Origin: an uncultured Bacteroidales bacterium
Lineage (GTDB): Bacteria > Bacteroidota > Bacteroidia > Bacteroidales > Paludibacteraceae
Assembly: GCA_944321895.1 (NCBI GenBank)
Contig: CALUNA010000013.1
Coordinates: 1 to 64,000, forward strand
Direction of reading: 5' to 3'
DNA length: 64,000 nucleotides
This document shows positions 27,403-36,100 of this stretch, piece after piece. The notes under the pieces are model-generated. The model had not been told where the DNA came from, did not search any database, and saw nothing but the letters and a program-made list of their open reading frames with translations. Position 1 is the first letter of the stretch, and each line of letters starts with the position of its first letter. The translations under genes and the position numbers were made by a program.

Positions 27403-30400
27403 TCAGGCTTCCGGTTTCAGAATAACTCCTTTGTTTTTACGTCCATCTATTTTTGCTATGGCCGGTTTGTGGAAACGGACGTGTCTGACAAATTTTGTTT
27501 CTGTTATAGCCGGCAGGCTGTTCAGATAATCCAAATCATAGAAACCATCATTCTGATACGGATTTATGGTCAGGTATGCCACGCCGAACGAGGTCAGGTT
27601 CTGGAAAAAGTGCGTTCCCTGGCTTGGGTCGATACGGTAAGTGCTCAGGCCGGATTCCACAATGATGCGTGCATTACTGATGTGCGGCCATTTTACGGGG
27701 ATACCCAACCAGACATCGCTGCTCCCCCAACGGCCCGGACCAACCAGAATATAATGCCGGTTTTCTTCGACCAACTGTCGGTTGATTTTTTCAATGTCGT
27801 ACATGATCAGCTGGTTGTTGGATGCGTTGAAAGTTTCCGGCTTCACATAGACAAAATCGTACAGGTCATCATAGATGCCATGTCCGAGTGCGCTTTCCGA
27901 TGCAATGATTGCGTTTTCGGTTGCTATTTCTCCAATGTCTTCGGTAATTACTTCTTTTGTGTCCACAATGGGACGGATTTGGAGCAAGTAGAACGTATGC
28001 TGTTTGGCCGGCGAATAATCGAGGTTTACGGCAAACTCGATTTCGATGGCGCGTCCCATTTCGCGTTGCGATATTTCCAGTACTTTTTGCAGAATGTCGG
28101 CAAGCGGAAAAACATTGTGCTGCAATATGTTGGCAAATGTAATTACCTTGCGGCCGCCTTCGTACAGGCTGTCGTAGAGCACCTGGTCATGCACGTCGAA
28201 TGTGGAGGCAATGTATTGCAGTGTACCGTCCTGTTCAGCATCTCTGACATTGATTTTGAGCAGGTTGAAACCATCATCTACTTCCGGCTTGAAATTGAGT
28301 TTTTTCAAATCCAGGGCGTTGAAACAGGTTTGTGTTTCACGCAGGGCATAATCCAATGTGCTGGTTTGCAGAATATTGTGCGGCCATTTTGGCGAAAAGC
28401 GCAGTGTTGTCCCGCCATCCACGATATATTTGCCCAATCCCATGGCAATGTTGGCAATGCCGTCTTCCGGTTTTTCCGAACCGATAGGATAATAATTCAG
28501 TGAACGCGCTACTCCGGAGAACGATGGGTAAAAACGGTCACCATGCGCATTGCCGCAGATTTCCTGCAATACGATAGCCATTTTTTCTTCATCAATCACG
28601 TTCTTGGTAGCTGTCATGTAGGCCTTGCTGTTTTGGTAGAACACGGATGCGTACACGGCTTTAATGGCCTCCTTGATCATCATGAGCATGTGTGATTTGC
28701 TCGTTGGGTTGAACGGCACCATGTAGGTGGAATAAATTCCTGCAAACGGCTGGTAATGGGAATCTTCCAGCAGGCTCGATGAACGGATGGCAATGGGACC
28801 ATGGACAGCATCGATAAATGTGAGCAGGTCGGCCAGCAGTTTGCGCGGCAGTCGGGCTTTCAGGAAGTGTTTCAGAATCTCGTCGTCCGGAATATCCGAC
28901 AGGCCGATGGGTATCAGGTTGTTGGTTTCCATGAACTCGGTGAATATGTCCGTACAGATGACAACGGTTTTGGGAATTGTGATTGTTGCGTTCGGATATT
29001 CATCGAGTATCGTATTGCGTTTTATCATGGCGTCGATAAACGCAAGGCCGCGGCCTTTGCCGCCCAATGAACCATCGCCTATGCGCGCAAAATTGGAATA
29101 TTTGTCGAAACGGTCGCGCAGAAAGACGGCTACAACACCTTTGTTTTTGATTTTCCGGTAGTTGACAATGGCATCAAAAATGATTTGGCGCACCCGTTGC
29201 ATGTCGGTTTCCTCACGTGTCGGCATGGCTTGTATCTGGCTCAGAAATTCTGCGAGCGGGAACATGGCACGTGAATAGAGCCAGCGCGAAATGTTGTTGC
29301 GTGACACGTGGAAGTAGAGTGCTTCGTCACTGACGGTAAAGATATTGTTTTGCAAGTCGCGCAGGTTGGTGATGCGGGCCTCTTCCTTGCCGGTTGTGGG
29401 GTTGTTGAAAATGAAATCGCCGAACCCGAAGTTATTGGTGATTTGATCGCGCAGTTCTATCAGCAATGTCTTGGATGCCTTGTTCAGGAAAACAGCCTTT
29501 AACCTTTCCGCTGCCTGGCGGTTGCTCTCTTCCGTCGATTCTATAATCAGCGGTATGTATTTGTCGTTGGCCCGAATGGCCTCGCATAACGAAATACCTG
29601 CTGTCTGGTCTTTCACGCCGTTGTGCATGTAGCTGACGTCGGTAATGACCCCCAGCATGTTCTTCTTGTATTTCTGGTACAAGGCGGTGGCTTCCTCGTA
29701 GGAACGGGCCAACAGAATCTTCGGGCGTCCGCGCATCCGGAGCATCTGCTCGTGTTCGTTCAGCGCCTCTGTCATGAACGAGCGCGATTGCTTGAACACG
29801 TGTGTGTACAGCAGCGGCAGGATGGATGAATAAAAGCGGATGGAATCTTCCACAAACATGATGGTTTGTACACCAACCGACTGGACATCCTCTTCCACAT
29901 TCATTTTGTCTTCAATCAGCTTGATAATGGCCAGCAGTAGCTCCGAATTGCCGAGCCAGCTGAACACGTAGTCAATGGCCGACAAGTCTTCCTTGGCTAT
30001 GCGTTCGGAAACGGAGCGGCTGAACGGTGTCAGTACGACGATCGGAATGTCCGGATATTGTTTTTTGACCTGTTTTGCCCATTCAAACGGGTTGATGCTT
30101 TCGCCGCTCGGCATGGAAATAATCAGTTCGAATGTGCGGTCCTGCAACAGCCTGTTGGCATGCGCCTGGCTGGATACCAGTGTAAACCGCGGGGGATATC
30201 GCAGGTTGAGCGCAGTGTATTCATTGAACATTTGTTCGTCAATGCGGCCATCTTCTTCCAACACAAACGCATCGTATTTACTGGCAACGAGCAATACGTT
30301 GTACACGCGGCGTTGCATCAGACTTGCAAATGATGTATCCTTGAAATACAGTTTCTTTATGTTAGGCGTATTCATATAAGAAATTACATGTTGTGATTCT

Positions 30401-30417
30401 TCCATGGGTTTATTCAT
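27403..30417 (-). CDS. PPDK-N (PEP/pyruvate-binding) protein with receiver domains
   Basis: A 1004-residue protein of unknown role. Residues about 36-175 look like a degenerate receiver fold lacking a phosphoacceptor (ELIISMP where Asp is expected). Residues about 180-340 look like an intact receiver: VED acid pocket, GVITDVS with Asp260, and a late Lys. From about 450 it resembles the ATP-grasp N-terminal domain of PEP synthase/PPDK (GDGSLGGKGRGLAFIDAM, GPIAIRSSSLLEDSHYQPFAG). The swivelling phosphohistidine domain and PEP-binding barrel of PEP synthase are absent; a distinct C-terminal module with GPGRWGSSDVWLGIPVKW follows. So it cannot be a complete PEP synthase. It overlaps the 3' end of rlmH by 8 bases. 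Confidence 0.8.
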   Translation of the reverse strand: MNKPMEESQHVISYMNTPNIKKLYFKDTSFASLMQRRVYNVLLVASKYDAFVLEEDGRIDEQMFNEYTALNLRYPPRFTLVSSQAHANRLLQDRTFELIISMPSGESINPFEWAKQVKKQYPDIPIVVLTPFSRSVSERIAKEDLSAIDYVFSWLGNSELLLAIIKLIEDKMNVEEDVQSVGVQTIMFVEDSIRFYSSILPLLYTHVFKQSRSFMTEALNEHEQMLRMRGRPKILLARSYEEATALYQKYKKNMLGVITDVSYMHNGVKDQTAGISLCEAIRANDKYIPLIIESTEESNRQAAERLKAVFLNKASKTLLIELRDQITNNFGFGDFIFNNPTTGKEEARITNLRDLQNNIFTVSDEALYFHVSRNNISRWLYSRAMFPLAEFLSQIQAMPTREETDMQRVRQIIFDAIVNYRKIKNKGVVAVFLRDRFDKYSNFARIGDGSLGGKGRGLAFIDAMIKRNTILDEYPNATITIPKTVVICTDIFTEFMETNNLIPIGLSDIPDDEILKHFLKARLPRKLLADLLTFIDAVHGPIAIRSSSLLEDSHYQPFAGIYSTYMVPFNPTSKSHMLMMIKEAIKAVYASVFYQNSKAYMTATKNVIDEEKMAIVLQEICGNAHGDRFYPSFSGVARSLNYYPIGSEKPEDGIANIAMGLGKYIVDGGTTLRFSPKWPHNILQTSTLDYALRETQTCFNALDLKKLNFKPEVDDGFNLLKINVRDAEQDGTLQYIASTFDVHDQVLYDSLYEGGRKVITFANILQHNVFPLADILQKVLEISQREMGRAIEIEFAVNLDYSPAKQHTFYLLQIRPIVDTKEVITEDIGEIATENAIIASESALGHGIYDDLYDFVYVKPETFNASNNQLIMYDIEKINRQLVEENRHYILVGPGRWGSSDVWLGIPVKWPHISNARIIVESGLSTYRIDPSQGTHFFQNLTSFGVAYLTINPYQNDGFYDLDYLNSLPAITETKFVRHVRFHKPAIAKIDGRKNKGVILKPEA

Positions 30418-30883
30418 GATGATAGGGTTCTCCTTTTAAAATGGTCATTGCACGGTATAGTTGCTCCACGAAAATCAGCCGTATCATTTGATGCGAAAAT
30501 GTCATTCTGGACAAGGAGACAAGGCCATCCGCCCGATTGTAGACATTTTCGGAGAAACCGTAAGGGCCGCCTATCGCAAACAGCAGGTTTTTGCACGAAC
30601 TCAGCATTTTCTTTCGCATGAACTCGGCAAATTCAACCGACCGGTATTCTTTGCCGTGTTCATCGAGCAACAGCAATACATCCGAATTGCCTGTCTGTTT
30701 CAGAATCAGTTCGCCTTCCTTTTCCTTTTGTTCGGCGGCTGACAGGTTTCTGGAATTTTTCACATCCGGAATACAGACAAACTCAAACGGAACATAAAAA
30801 TTCAGCCGTTTGCAATAGTCTGTTGTCAACTCCTGGAGAAAGCGGTTGTCGGTTTTGCCAATGGCGAGCAAAGTTACTTTCAT
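30410..30883 (-). CDS. rlmH: 23S rRNA pseudouridine-1915 N3-methyltransferase
   Basis: A 157-residue SPOUT-class methyltransferase acting on helix 69 of 23S rRNA in assembled ribosomes. The SAM-binding trefoil knot is visible as LLFAIGGPYGFSENVYNRAD and the C-terminal LSRMTFSHQMIRLIFVEQLYRAMTIL plus final YHH are family hallmarks. A near-consensus promoter (CATATTTG on the minus strand, 30949-30956) lies upstream. It is first in a unit with the receiver/PPDK-N gene. Confidence 0.96.
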   Translation of the reverse strand: MKVTLLAIGKTDNRFLQELTTDYCKRLNFYVPFEFVCIPDVKNSRNLSAAEQKEKEGELILKQTGNSDVLLLLDEHGKEYRSVEFAEFMRKKMLSSCKNLLFAIGGPYGFSENVYNRADGLVSLSRMTFSHQMIRLIFVEQLYRAMTILKGEPYHHE

Positions 30884-30927
30884 TGCAGAAAAATCCCCCT
30901 TGTATTGTGTCCTTAAAATTAAAAATG

Positions 30928-30935
30928 TATATTTG
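30928..30935 (+). promoter_or_regulatory. Promoter of the DUF4783-nadC unit
   Basis: TATATTTG matches TAnnTTTG, about 60 bases before the ATG at 30997. It lies next to the divergent rlmH promoter. Confidence 0.65.
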
Positions 30936-30996
30936 CCGTATTATTTTGCAAATATGGCACAATAATTTTTTTCCCCCAACAAAAAAAGAATTAAGT

Positions 30997-31386
30997 ATGA
31001 AAAAAAACAAGATGCGCTATTGCCTGTCTGGCCTTATCGTTTTGTTAAGTGCCGTTTATGCATTTGCGGCAGAGCCGGCTGATGTGATTCTTCCTCTGTT
31101 GGAAAAAGGTAATGCGGCACAATTGTGCACTTATCTGGCTGCAGATGCCGAACTGGTTATTTTGGGAACGAATGTCCGGCAATCGGCGCAATGTTCGGAG
31201 TTGCGCGATTTTTTTGCGGCGAACAAGGCAAACAGCTTTGCAATCAGGCATAAAGGAGTCAAGCAGGATGCCTGTTTCATTGTTGGAATTCTGGAAACGG
31301 ATGGACAGAACTACCGGATAAACATGTTTGTGCGCAATATTCCCGGAGGAATTTCTATCCAGCAGCTGCGTATCGAAAAAGAATAA
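30997..31386 (+). CDS. Secreted DUF4783-type protein
   Basis: A 129-residue exported protein. The start at 30997 gives a clean signal peptide, MKKNKMRYCLSGLIVLLSAVYAFA, cleaved before AEPAD. The mature part of about 105 residues alternates strands and helices in an NTF2-like way (LRDFFAANKANSFAIRHKG, YRINMFVRNIPGG). This matches the small Bacteroidota DUF4783 family, which has no known function. It sits 16 bases before nadC and is probably co-transcribed. An upstream in-frame extension lacks a signal peptide and is rejected. Confidence 0.75.
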   Translation: MKKNKMRYCLSGLIVLLSAVYAFAAEPADVILPLLEKGNAAQLCTYLAADAELVILGTNVRQSAQCSELRDFFAANKANSFAIRHKGVKQDACFIVGILETDGQNYRINMFVRNIPGGISIQQLRIEKE

Positions 31387-31402
31387 CCAAATAGTTTACA
31401 AT

Positions 31403-32242
31403 ATGTTAGATTACAAGCAGTTTATTGATTTGTGGTTTGCCGAGGACATAGGAGACGGTGATCACACAACTTTGTCATGCATTCCGGCTACGGCCATGGG
31501 AACATCACAGCTGATTATCAAGGAAGATGGTGTTCTGGCTGGCGTAGAAGTTGCCAGGGCTATTTTTCAAGCCTTTGATCCGGAGTTGAAAATGACGGTT
31601 TATATCCACGATGGCGCGGAGGTAAAGAAAGGCGATGTCGCATTTTCCGTAACCGGCAAGGTGCAGTCCCTGTTGCAGACGGAACGTTTGATGTTGAATA
31701 TCATGCAGCGCATGAGCGGAATAGCCACGGTAACCCGCCGCTACGTAAAGGCGCTGGAAGGAACAAAAACCCGGGTGCTGGATACGCGTAAGACTACTCC
31801 CGGACTGCGTATGCTGGAAAAGGAGGCAGTGAAAATCGGTGGCGGCACAAACCATCGCATAGGTCTTTTCGATATGATTCTGTTGAAGGACAATCATGTC
31901 GATTTTGCAGGAGGAATAACACAAGCCATAGACCGTGCACGCAATTATTGCAAGGAAAAAGGAAAAAATCTGAAAATAGAAATTGAAGTACGCAACTTCG
32001 ATGAGCTGGCGCAAGTGCTGGAACATGGCGGAGTGGACCGGATCATGCTGGATAATTTCACGCCTGAGAATACCCGTAAGGCAGTGGAAATGATAGCCGG
32101 GCGTTATGAAACGGAGTCATCGGGCGGCATAACTTTTGACACCTTGCGGCAATATGCCGAATGCGGTGTCGATTTCATATCCGTCGGTGCGCTGACACAT
32201 TCCGTTAAAAGTTTGGATATGAGTTTTAAGGCGGTAAAATAA
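31403..32242 (+). CDS. nadC: Nicotinate-nucleotide diphosphorylase (carboxylating)
   Basis: A 279-residue quinolinate phosphoribosyltransferase that makes nicotinate mononucleotide in de novo NAD synthesis. Family features: EDIGDGDHTT near the N-terminus, RLMLNIMQRMSGIAT, DTRKTTPGLRMLEK, GGTNHRIGLFDMILLKDNH and the C-terminal SGGITFDTLRQYAECGVDFISVG. Start at 31403 is the family start. The stop codon lies just inside a terminator hairpin. nadA and nadB are not in the window. Confidence 0.96.
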   Translation: MLDYKQFIDLWFAEDIGDGDHTTLSCIPATAMGTSQLIIKEDGVLAGVEVARAIFQAFDPELKMTVYIHDGAEVKKGDVAFSVTGKVQSLLQTERLMLNIMQRMSGIATVTRRYVKALEGTKTRVLDTRKTTPGLRMLEKEAVKIGGGTNHRIGLFDMILLKDNHVDFAGGITQAIDRARNYCKEKGKNLKIEIEVRNFDELAQVLEHGGVDRIMLDNFTPENTRKAVEMIAGRYETESSGGITFDTLRQYAECGVDFISVGALTHSVKSLDMSFKAVK

Positions 32243-32267
32243 TTATTGTATCAACCGCCCGTTTTTT
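32230..32267 (+). terminator. nadC terminator
   Basis: Stem GGCGGT (32230-32235) with ACCGCC (32254-32259), then CGTTTTTT. It overlaps the nadC stop codon and lies directly before the promoter of the polysaccharide locus. Confidence 0.65.
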
Positions 32268-32268
32268 G

Positions 32269-32276
32269 TATCTTTG
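32269..32276 (+). promoter_or_regulatory. Promoter of the polysaccharide locus, -7 element
   Basis: TATCTTTG, 30 bases before the first dehydrogenase ATG at 32306. No UpxY-type antiterminator gene is found near it. Confidence 0.7.
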
Positions 32277-32305
32277 CAGCCCGTTTTTTAGAAGATTTAA
32301 ATAAT

Positions 32306-33604
32306 ATGGACAAAATGAGAAATGTGAAAATTGCGGTTGTCGGTCTGGGCTATGTAGGATTGCCGCTGGCAATTGAGTATGGTAAGAAATACCGTGTTCT
32401 GGGTTTTGATATCAACAAGGAACGTGTGGCGGAATTGGAACGTGGTGAGGATCATACGCTGGAAGCTGATTTGGCAGGGATGAAACAAGCTACCGGTTTA
32501 TTCAGGGAAAAGGGAAATATAGGTTTGTCGTTTTCTTCCAATCCGGAAGATTTGCGCGAGTGCAACACTTACATAGTAACCGTTCCCACACCGATTGATG
32601 CCTTCAACAATCCGGACCTGACTCCTTTGCTGAAAGCTTCGGCCATGTTGGGCAAGGTGCTGAAAAAAGATGATGTGGTCATCTACGAATCGACGGTTTA
32701 TCCCGGATGTACGGAGGAAGACTGCGTGCCGGTATTGGAACGCGAGTCCGGCCTGAAATTCAATAAGGATTTCTTCTGCGGATATTCTCCCGAACGCATT
32801 AATCCGGGCGACAAGGTGAACACGCTGACCAAGATAAAGAAAATCACTTCGGGAAGTACGCCCGAGATAGCCGAGTTTGTCGATGCATTGTATAATTCCA
32901 TTCTGCAAAACGGCACACACAAGGCTCCCAACATGAAAGTGGCGGAAGCCGCCAAGGCGGTGGAGAATGCACAGCGCGATGTGAATATCTCGTTTATGAA
33001 CGAACTGGCATTGATTTGCGACCGCGTCGGGATAGACACGAACGATGTGATTGAAGCTGCCGGGACAAAATGGAATTTCCTGAAATACCGTCCGGGACTT
33101 GTCGGCGGGCACTGCATCAGCGTTGACCCTTATTATCTGGCACACAAGGCGAATGCTTTGGGCTATAACCCGGAAGTAATTTTGTCCGGACGCAGGGTGA
33201 ACAACAGCATTGCCAAATTCATAGCTGACAAGACCTTGAAGCTGATGATTCAGAAAGAGCACAAAATCAAAGGTTCGCATGTTCTGGTACTGGGTGTCAC
33301 CTTTAAGGAAAATTGTCCGGATTGCCGGAACACAAAAGTATTGGACATCGTGCATGAACTGCAGGATTTCGGTTGTCTGGTGGATGTTTATGACCCATGG
33401 GCAGATCCCGCAGTGGTGTTGCATGAATACGGTACAGCTTTACTGCCGGCAATAGACCCCGGTAAGAATTACGAAGCCATTATTGCGTGTGTTGCCCACG
33501 ATGAATTCAAAACCTTTGATTTTGCGGCCTATCGTAAACGTGGCGCAGTTATTTTTGACGTTAAAAACTTTGTGGACCGCTCTCTGGTTGATGCAAGACT
33601 GTAA
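32306..33604 (+). CDS. Nucleotide-sugar dehydrogenase, UDP-HexNAc 6-dehydrogenase type
   Basis: A 432-residue UDP-glucose/GDP-mannose dehydrogenase-family enzyme of the WbpA/TviB/WbpO branch, which oxidises UDP-N-acetylhexosamine to the uronic acid with NAD. The NAD-binding start is VGLGYVGLPLAIEYGKKY; YSPERINPGDKVN is typical of the HexNAc branch; and GLVGGHCISVDPYYLAHKA carries the catalytic Cys. It differs clearly from the UDP-glucose dehydrogenase at 34777, so the locus encodes two uronic-acid routes. First gene of the polysaccharide locus, with its own promoter. Confidence 0.88.
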   Translation: MDKMRNVKIAVVGLGYVGLPLAIEYGKKYRVLGFDINKERVAELERGEDHTLEADLAGMKQATGLFREKGNIGLSFSSNPEDLRECNTYIVTVPTPIDAFNNPDLTPLLKASAMLGKVLKKDDVVIYESTVYPGCTEEDCVPVLERESGLKFNKDFFCGYSPERINPGDKVNTLTKIKKITSGSTPEIAEFVDALYNSILQNGTHKAPNMKVAEAAKAVENAQRDVNISFMNELALICDRVGIDTNDVIEAAGTKWNFLKYRPGLVGGHCISVDPYYLAHKANALGYNPEVILSGRRVNNSIAKFIADKTLKLMIQKEHKIKGSHVLVLGVTFKENCPDCRNTKVLDIVHELQDFGCLVDVYDPWADPAVVLHEYGTALLPAIDPGKNYEAIIACVAHDEFKTFDFAAYRKRGAVIFDVKNFVDRSLVDARL

Positions 33605-33631
33605 AACCGCACGGTCCGTAATAGAAACTGT

Positions 33632-34756
33632 ATGAAAAATATTTTGATTACCGGCGGTGCCGGATTTATCGGATCGCACGTTGTGCGTCTGTTTGTGAAC
33701 AAATATCCAGATTATCATATTGTTAATCTGGATAAATTGACTTATGCAGGCAACCTGGCCAATCTGAAGGATATAGAAGACAGGCCGAACTACACTTTTG
33801 TCAAAGCCGATATTTGTGATTTTGACAAAATTCAGGAAGTATTTGCACAATATCATATTGACGGAGTCATTCATTTGGCTGCCGAAAGCCACGTGGATCG
33901 CAGCATAAAGGACCCGTTCACGTTTGCGCGCACCAATGTATTGGGTACACTGTCGTTATTGCAGGCTGCCAAACAATACTGGAACGGCGAATGGGAAGAC
34001 AAGCGTTTTTACCACATATCGACCGATGAAGTTTACGGCGCGCTGGAGCTGACACATCCGCAAGGCATCGAGCCGCCGTTTACAACAACGGCTTCTTCAT
34101 CAGAACATCATTTGGCCTACGGCAAGGATTTTTTCTATGAGGATACCAAATACAATCCCCACAGTCCCTATTCGGCCTCCAAGGCATCGAGCGATCATTT
34201 TGTGCGTGCCTTCCACGATACGTACGGCATGCCGACCATTGTTACCAACTGTTCCAACAATTACGGCCCGTATCAATTTCCGGAAAAGCTGATTCCGTTG
34301 TTTATCAACAATATACGTCACGGAAAACCGTTGCCGGTTTACGGAAAGGGCGAAAATGTCCGCGATTGGCTTTATGTGGTTGACCATGCCCGAGCCATTG
34401 ACCTGATTTTCCATAAAGGCAAAATAGCCGAGACTTATAATATCGGTGGTTTTAACGAATGGAAAAACATTGACCTGATAAAAGTGCTTATCAAGACGGT
34501 GGACAGGCTGCTGGGCAATCCGGAAGGAACCAGCGATCATTTGATTACCTACGTGACCGACCGTGCCGGACACGATTTGCGTTATGCCATCGATTCCACC
34601 AAACTGAAAAACGAGTTGGGTTGGGAGCCGAGCCTGCAATTTGAGGAAGGTATTGAAAAAACCGTGCGCTGGTATCTGGACAACCAGGCCTGGATGGACA
34701 ATATCACTTCGGGTGAATACGAAAAGTATTACGAGGAAATGTATAAGGGCAGATAA
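33632..34756 (+). CDS. rfbB: dTDP-glucose 4,6-dehydratase
   Basis: A 374-residue extended short-chain dehydrogenase that makes dTDP-4-keto-6-deoxyglucose, the precursor of rhamnose and many amino sugars. Motifs: NAD-binding GGAGFIGSH, STDEVYG with the active-site Asp-Glu, and the catalytic Tyr/Lys in YSASKASSDHFVRAF. It is slightly longer than E. coli RfbB owing to an insert around ASSSEHHLAYGKDFFYED. rfbA, rfbC and rfbD are not in the window, so either they lie elsewhere or the product feeds the DegT aminotransferase. Confidence 0.92.
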   Translation: MKNILITGGAGFIGSHVVRLFVNKYPDYHIVNLDKLTYAGNLANLKDIEDRPNYTFVKADICDFDKIQEVFAQYHIDGVIHLAAESHVDRSIKDPFTFARTNVLGTLSLLQAAKQYWNGEWEDKRFYHISTDEVYGALELTHPQGIEPPFTTTASSSEHHLAYGKDFFYEDTKYNPHSPYSASKASSDHFVRAFHDTYGMPTIVTNCSNNYGPYQFPEKLIPLFINNIRHGKPLPVYGKGENVRDWLYVVDHARAIDLIFHKGKIAETYNIGGFNEWKNIDLIKVLIKTVDRLLGNPEGTSDHLITYVTDRAGHDLRYAIDSTKLKNELGWEPSLQFEEGIEKTVRWYLDNQAWMDNITSGEYEKYYEEMYKGR

Positions 34757-34776
34757 ACTTTTAAAAATTAATATCT

Positions 34777-36093
34777 ATGCAGATAGCCATAGTGGGAACC
34801 GGATATGTGGGTTTGGTGAGCGGAGCATGTTTCGCCGAATTGGGTATCGATGTGACATGTGTCGATGTGAACGAGCAGAAAATCAACAGTCTTCTTCAGG
34901 GTGTGATACCTATATATGAACCGAACCTCGATACCTTGGTGGCTCGTAATGTACAGGCCGGACGTTTGCATTTCACCACTGACTTAGTGTCAGTGCTTGA
35001 CAATGTGGAGATTGTTTTTTCTGCTGTCGGCACACCACCCGATGAAGATGGCAGTGCCGACCTGCACTATGTGCTGGAAGTGGCAAAAACCATTGGCCAA
35101 CACCTCAATCATTATGTGGTGGTAGTCACCAAAAGCACAGTACCGGTAGGTACTGCAAAAAAAGTAAAGGGCACCATCCAGGCTGAATTGGATAAACGGG
35201 GTGTACAAGTGCCTTTTGATGTGGCAAGCAATCCGGAGTTCCTCAAGGAAGGTGATGCCATTGACGACTTTATGAAGCCCGACCGTGTGGTGGTAGGTGT
35301 AGAGAGTGAGCGTGCCAGGGAACTGATGACCAAGCTTTACAAGCCCATGCTCCTCAATAATTTCCGCGTGATATTCATGGATATCCCATCTGCTGAGATG
35401 ACCAAATATGCAGCCAATTCCATGTTGGCCACACGCATCAGCTTTATGAACGATATTGCCAATCTTTGTGAACTGGTTGGTGCTGATGTCAATATGGTGC
35501 GTCGTGGCATAGGTACGGATAACCGCATCGGCAACAAGTTCCTTTATCCCGGTTGTGGCTACGGAGGCAGCTGTTTTCCCAAGGATGTGAAAGCGCTTGT
35601 CAAGACAGCGCAGCAGCATGGCTATGACATGCAGGTGTTGCAGGCGGTGGAGTCAGTCAACGAACGGCAGAAGAACATCTTGTTCCGCAAATTTTCCCAG
35701 CATTTCCAGGAAAATATTCGGGGCATGAAGGTGGCGGTATGGGGCTTGTCTTTCAAACCGGGCACAGATGATATGCGCGAAGCTCCTTCTTTGGTGCTTG
35801 TTCGCAGCCTGTTGCAGGCAGGTTGCCATGTGAGCGTTTATGACCCTGTGGCAATGAACGAAGCCAAACGTATATTGGGCGATGCCATTACGTATGCCAA
35901 AGATATTTACGATGCCGTGCTGGATGCACAGGTCATTTTCCATGTTACCGAGTGGAAAGAGTTCCGTATCCCGAATTGGGAGGTTATCAAGCGCAGCATG
36001 CAACCTAATCCTGTTTTGATTGATGGCCGCAATGTGTTCAGTCCGGAAGAATTGCATGGTATTACTTATTTATGCATAGGTAAGGGAGAGTAA
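34777..36093 (+). CDS. ugd: UDP-glucose 6-dehydrogenase
   Basis: A 438-residue enzyme oxidising UDP-glucose to UDP-glucuronate with two NAD. Motifs: VGTGYVGLVSGACFAELG at the N-terminus, SNPEFLKEGDAIDDFMKPDR, and the catalytic segment FLYPGCGYGGSCFPKDVKAL with the active-site Cys; the C-terminal domain has WGLSFKPGTDDMREAPS. It follows rfbB by 20 bases. UDP-glucuronate is expected as a polymer building block. Confidence 0.95.
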   Translation: MQIAIVGTGYVGLVSGACFAELGIDVTCVDVNEQKINSLLQGVIPIYEPNLDTLVARNVQAGRLHFTTDLVSVLDNVEIVFSAVGTPPDEDGSADLHYVLEVAKTIGQHLNHYVVVVTKSTVPVGTAKKVKGTIQAELDKRGVQVPFDVASNPEFLKEGDAIDDFMKPDRVVVGVESERARELMTKLYKPMLLNNFRVIFMDIPSAEMTKYAANSMLATRISFMNDIANLCELVGADVNMVRRGIGTDNRIGNKFLYPGCGYGGSCFPKDVKALVKTAQQHGYDMQVLQAVESVNERQKNILFRKFSQHFQENIRGMKVAVWGLSFKPGTDDMREAPSLVLVRSLLQAGCHVSVYDPVAMNEAKRILGDAITYAKDIYDAVLDAQVIFHVTEWKEFRIPNWEVIKRSMQPNPVLIDGRNVFSPEELHGITYLCIGKGE

Positions 36094-36100
36094 TTTGCTC

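Noticed and set aside
27403-30417. Complete PEP synthase or pyruvate phosphate dikinase
   Set aside because: Only the ATP-grasp part is present; the phosphohistidine and PEP-binding domains are missing.
30869-30876. CAAAGTTA as an rlmH promoter
   Set aside because: It lies downstream of the rlmH start codon, inside the gene.
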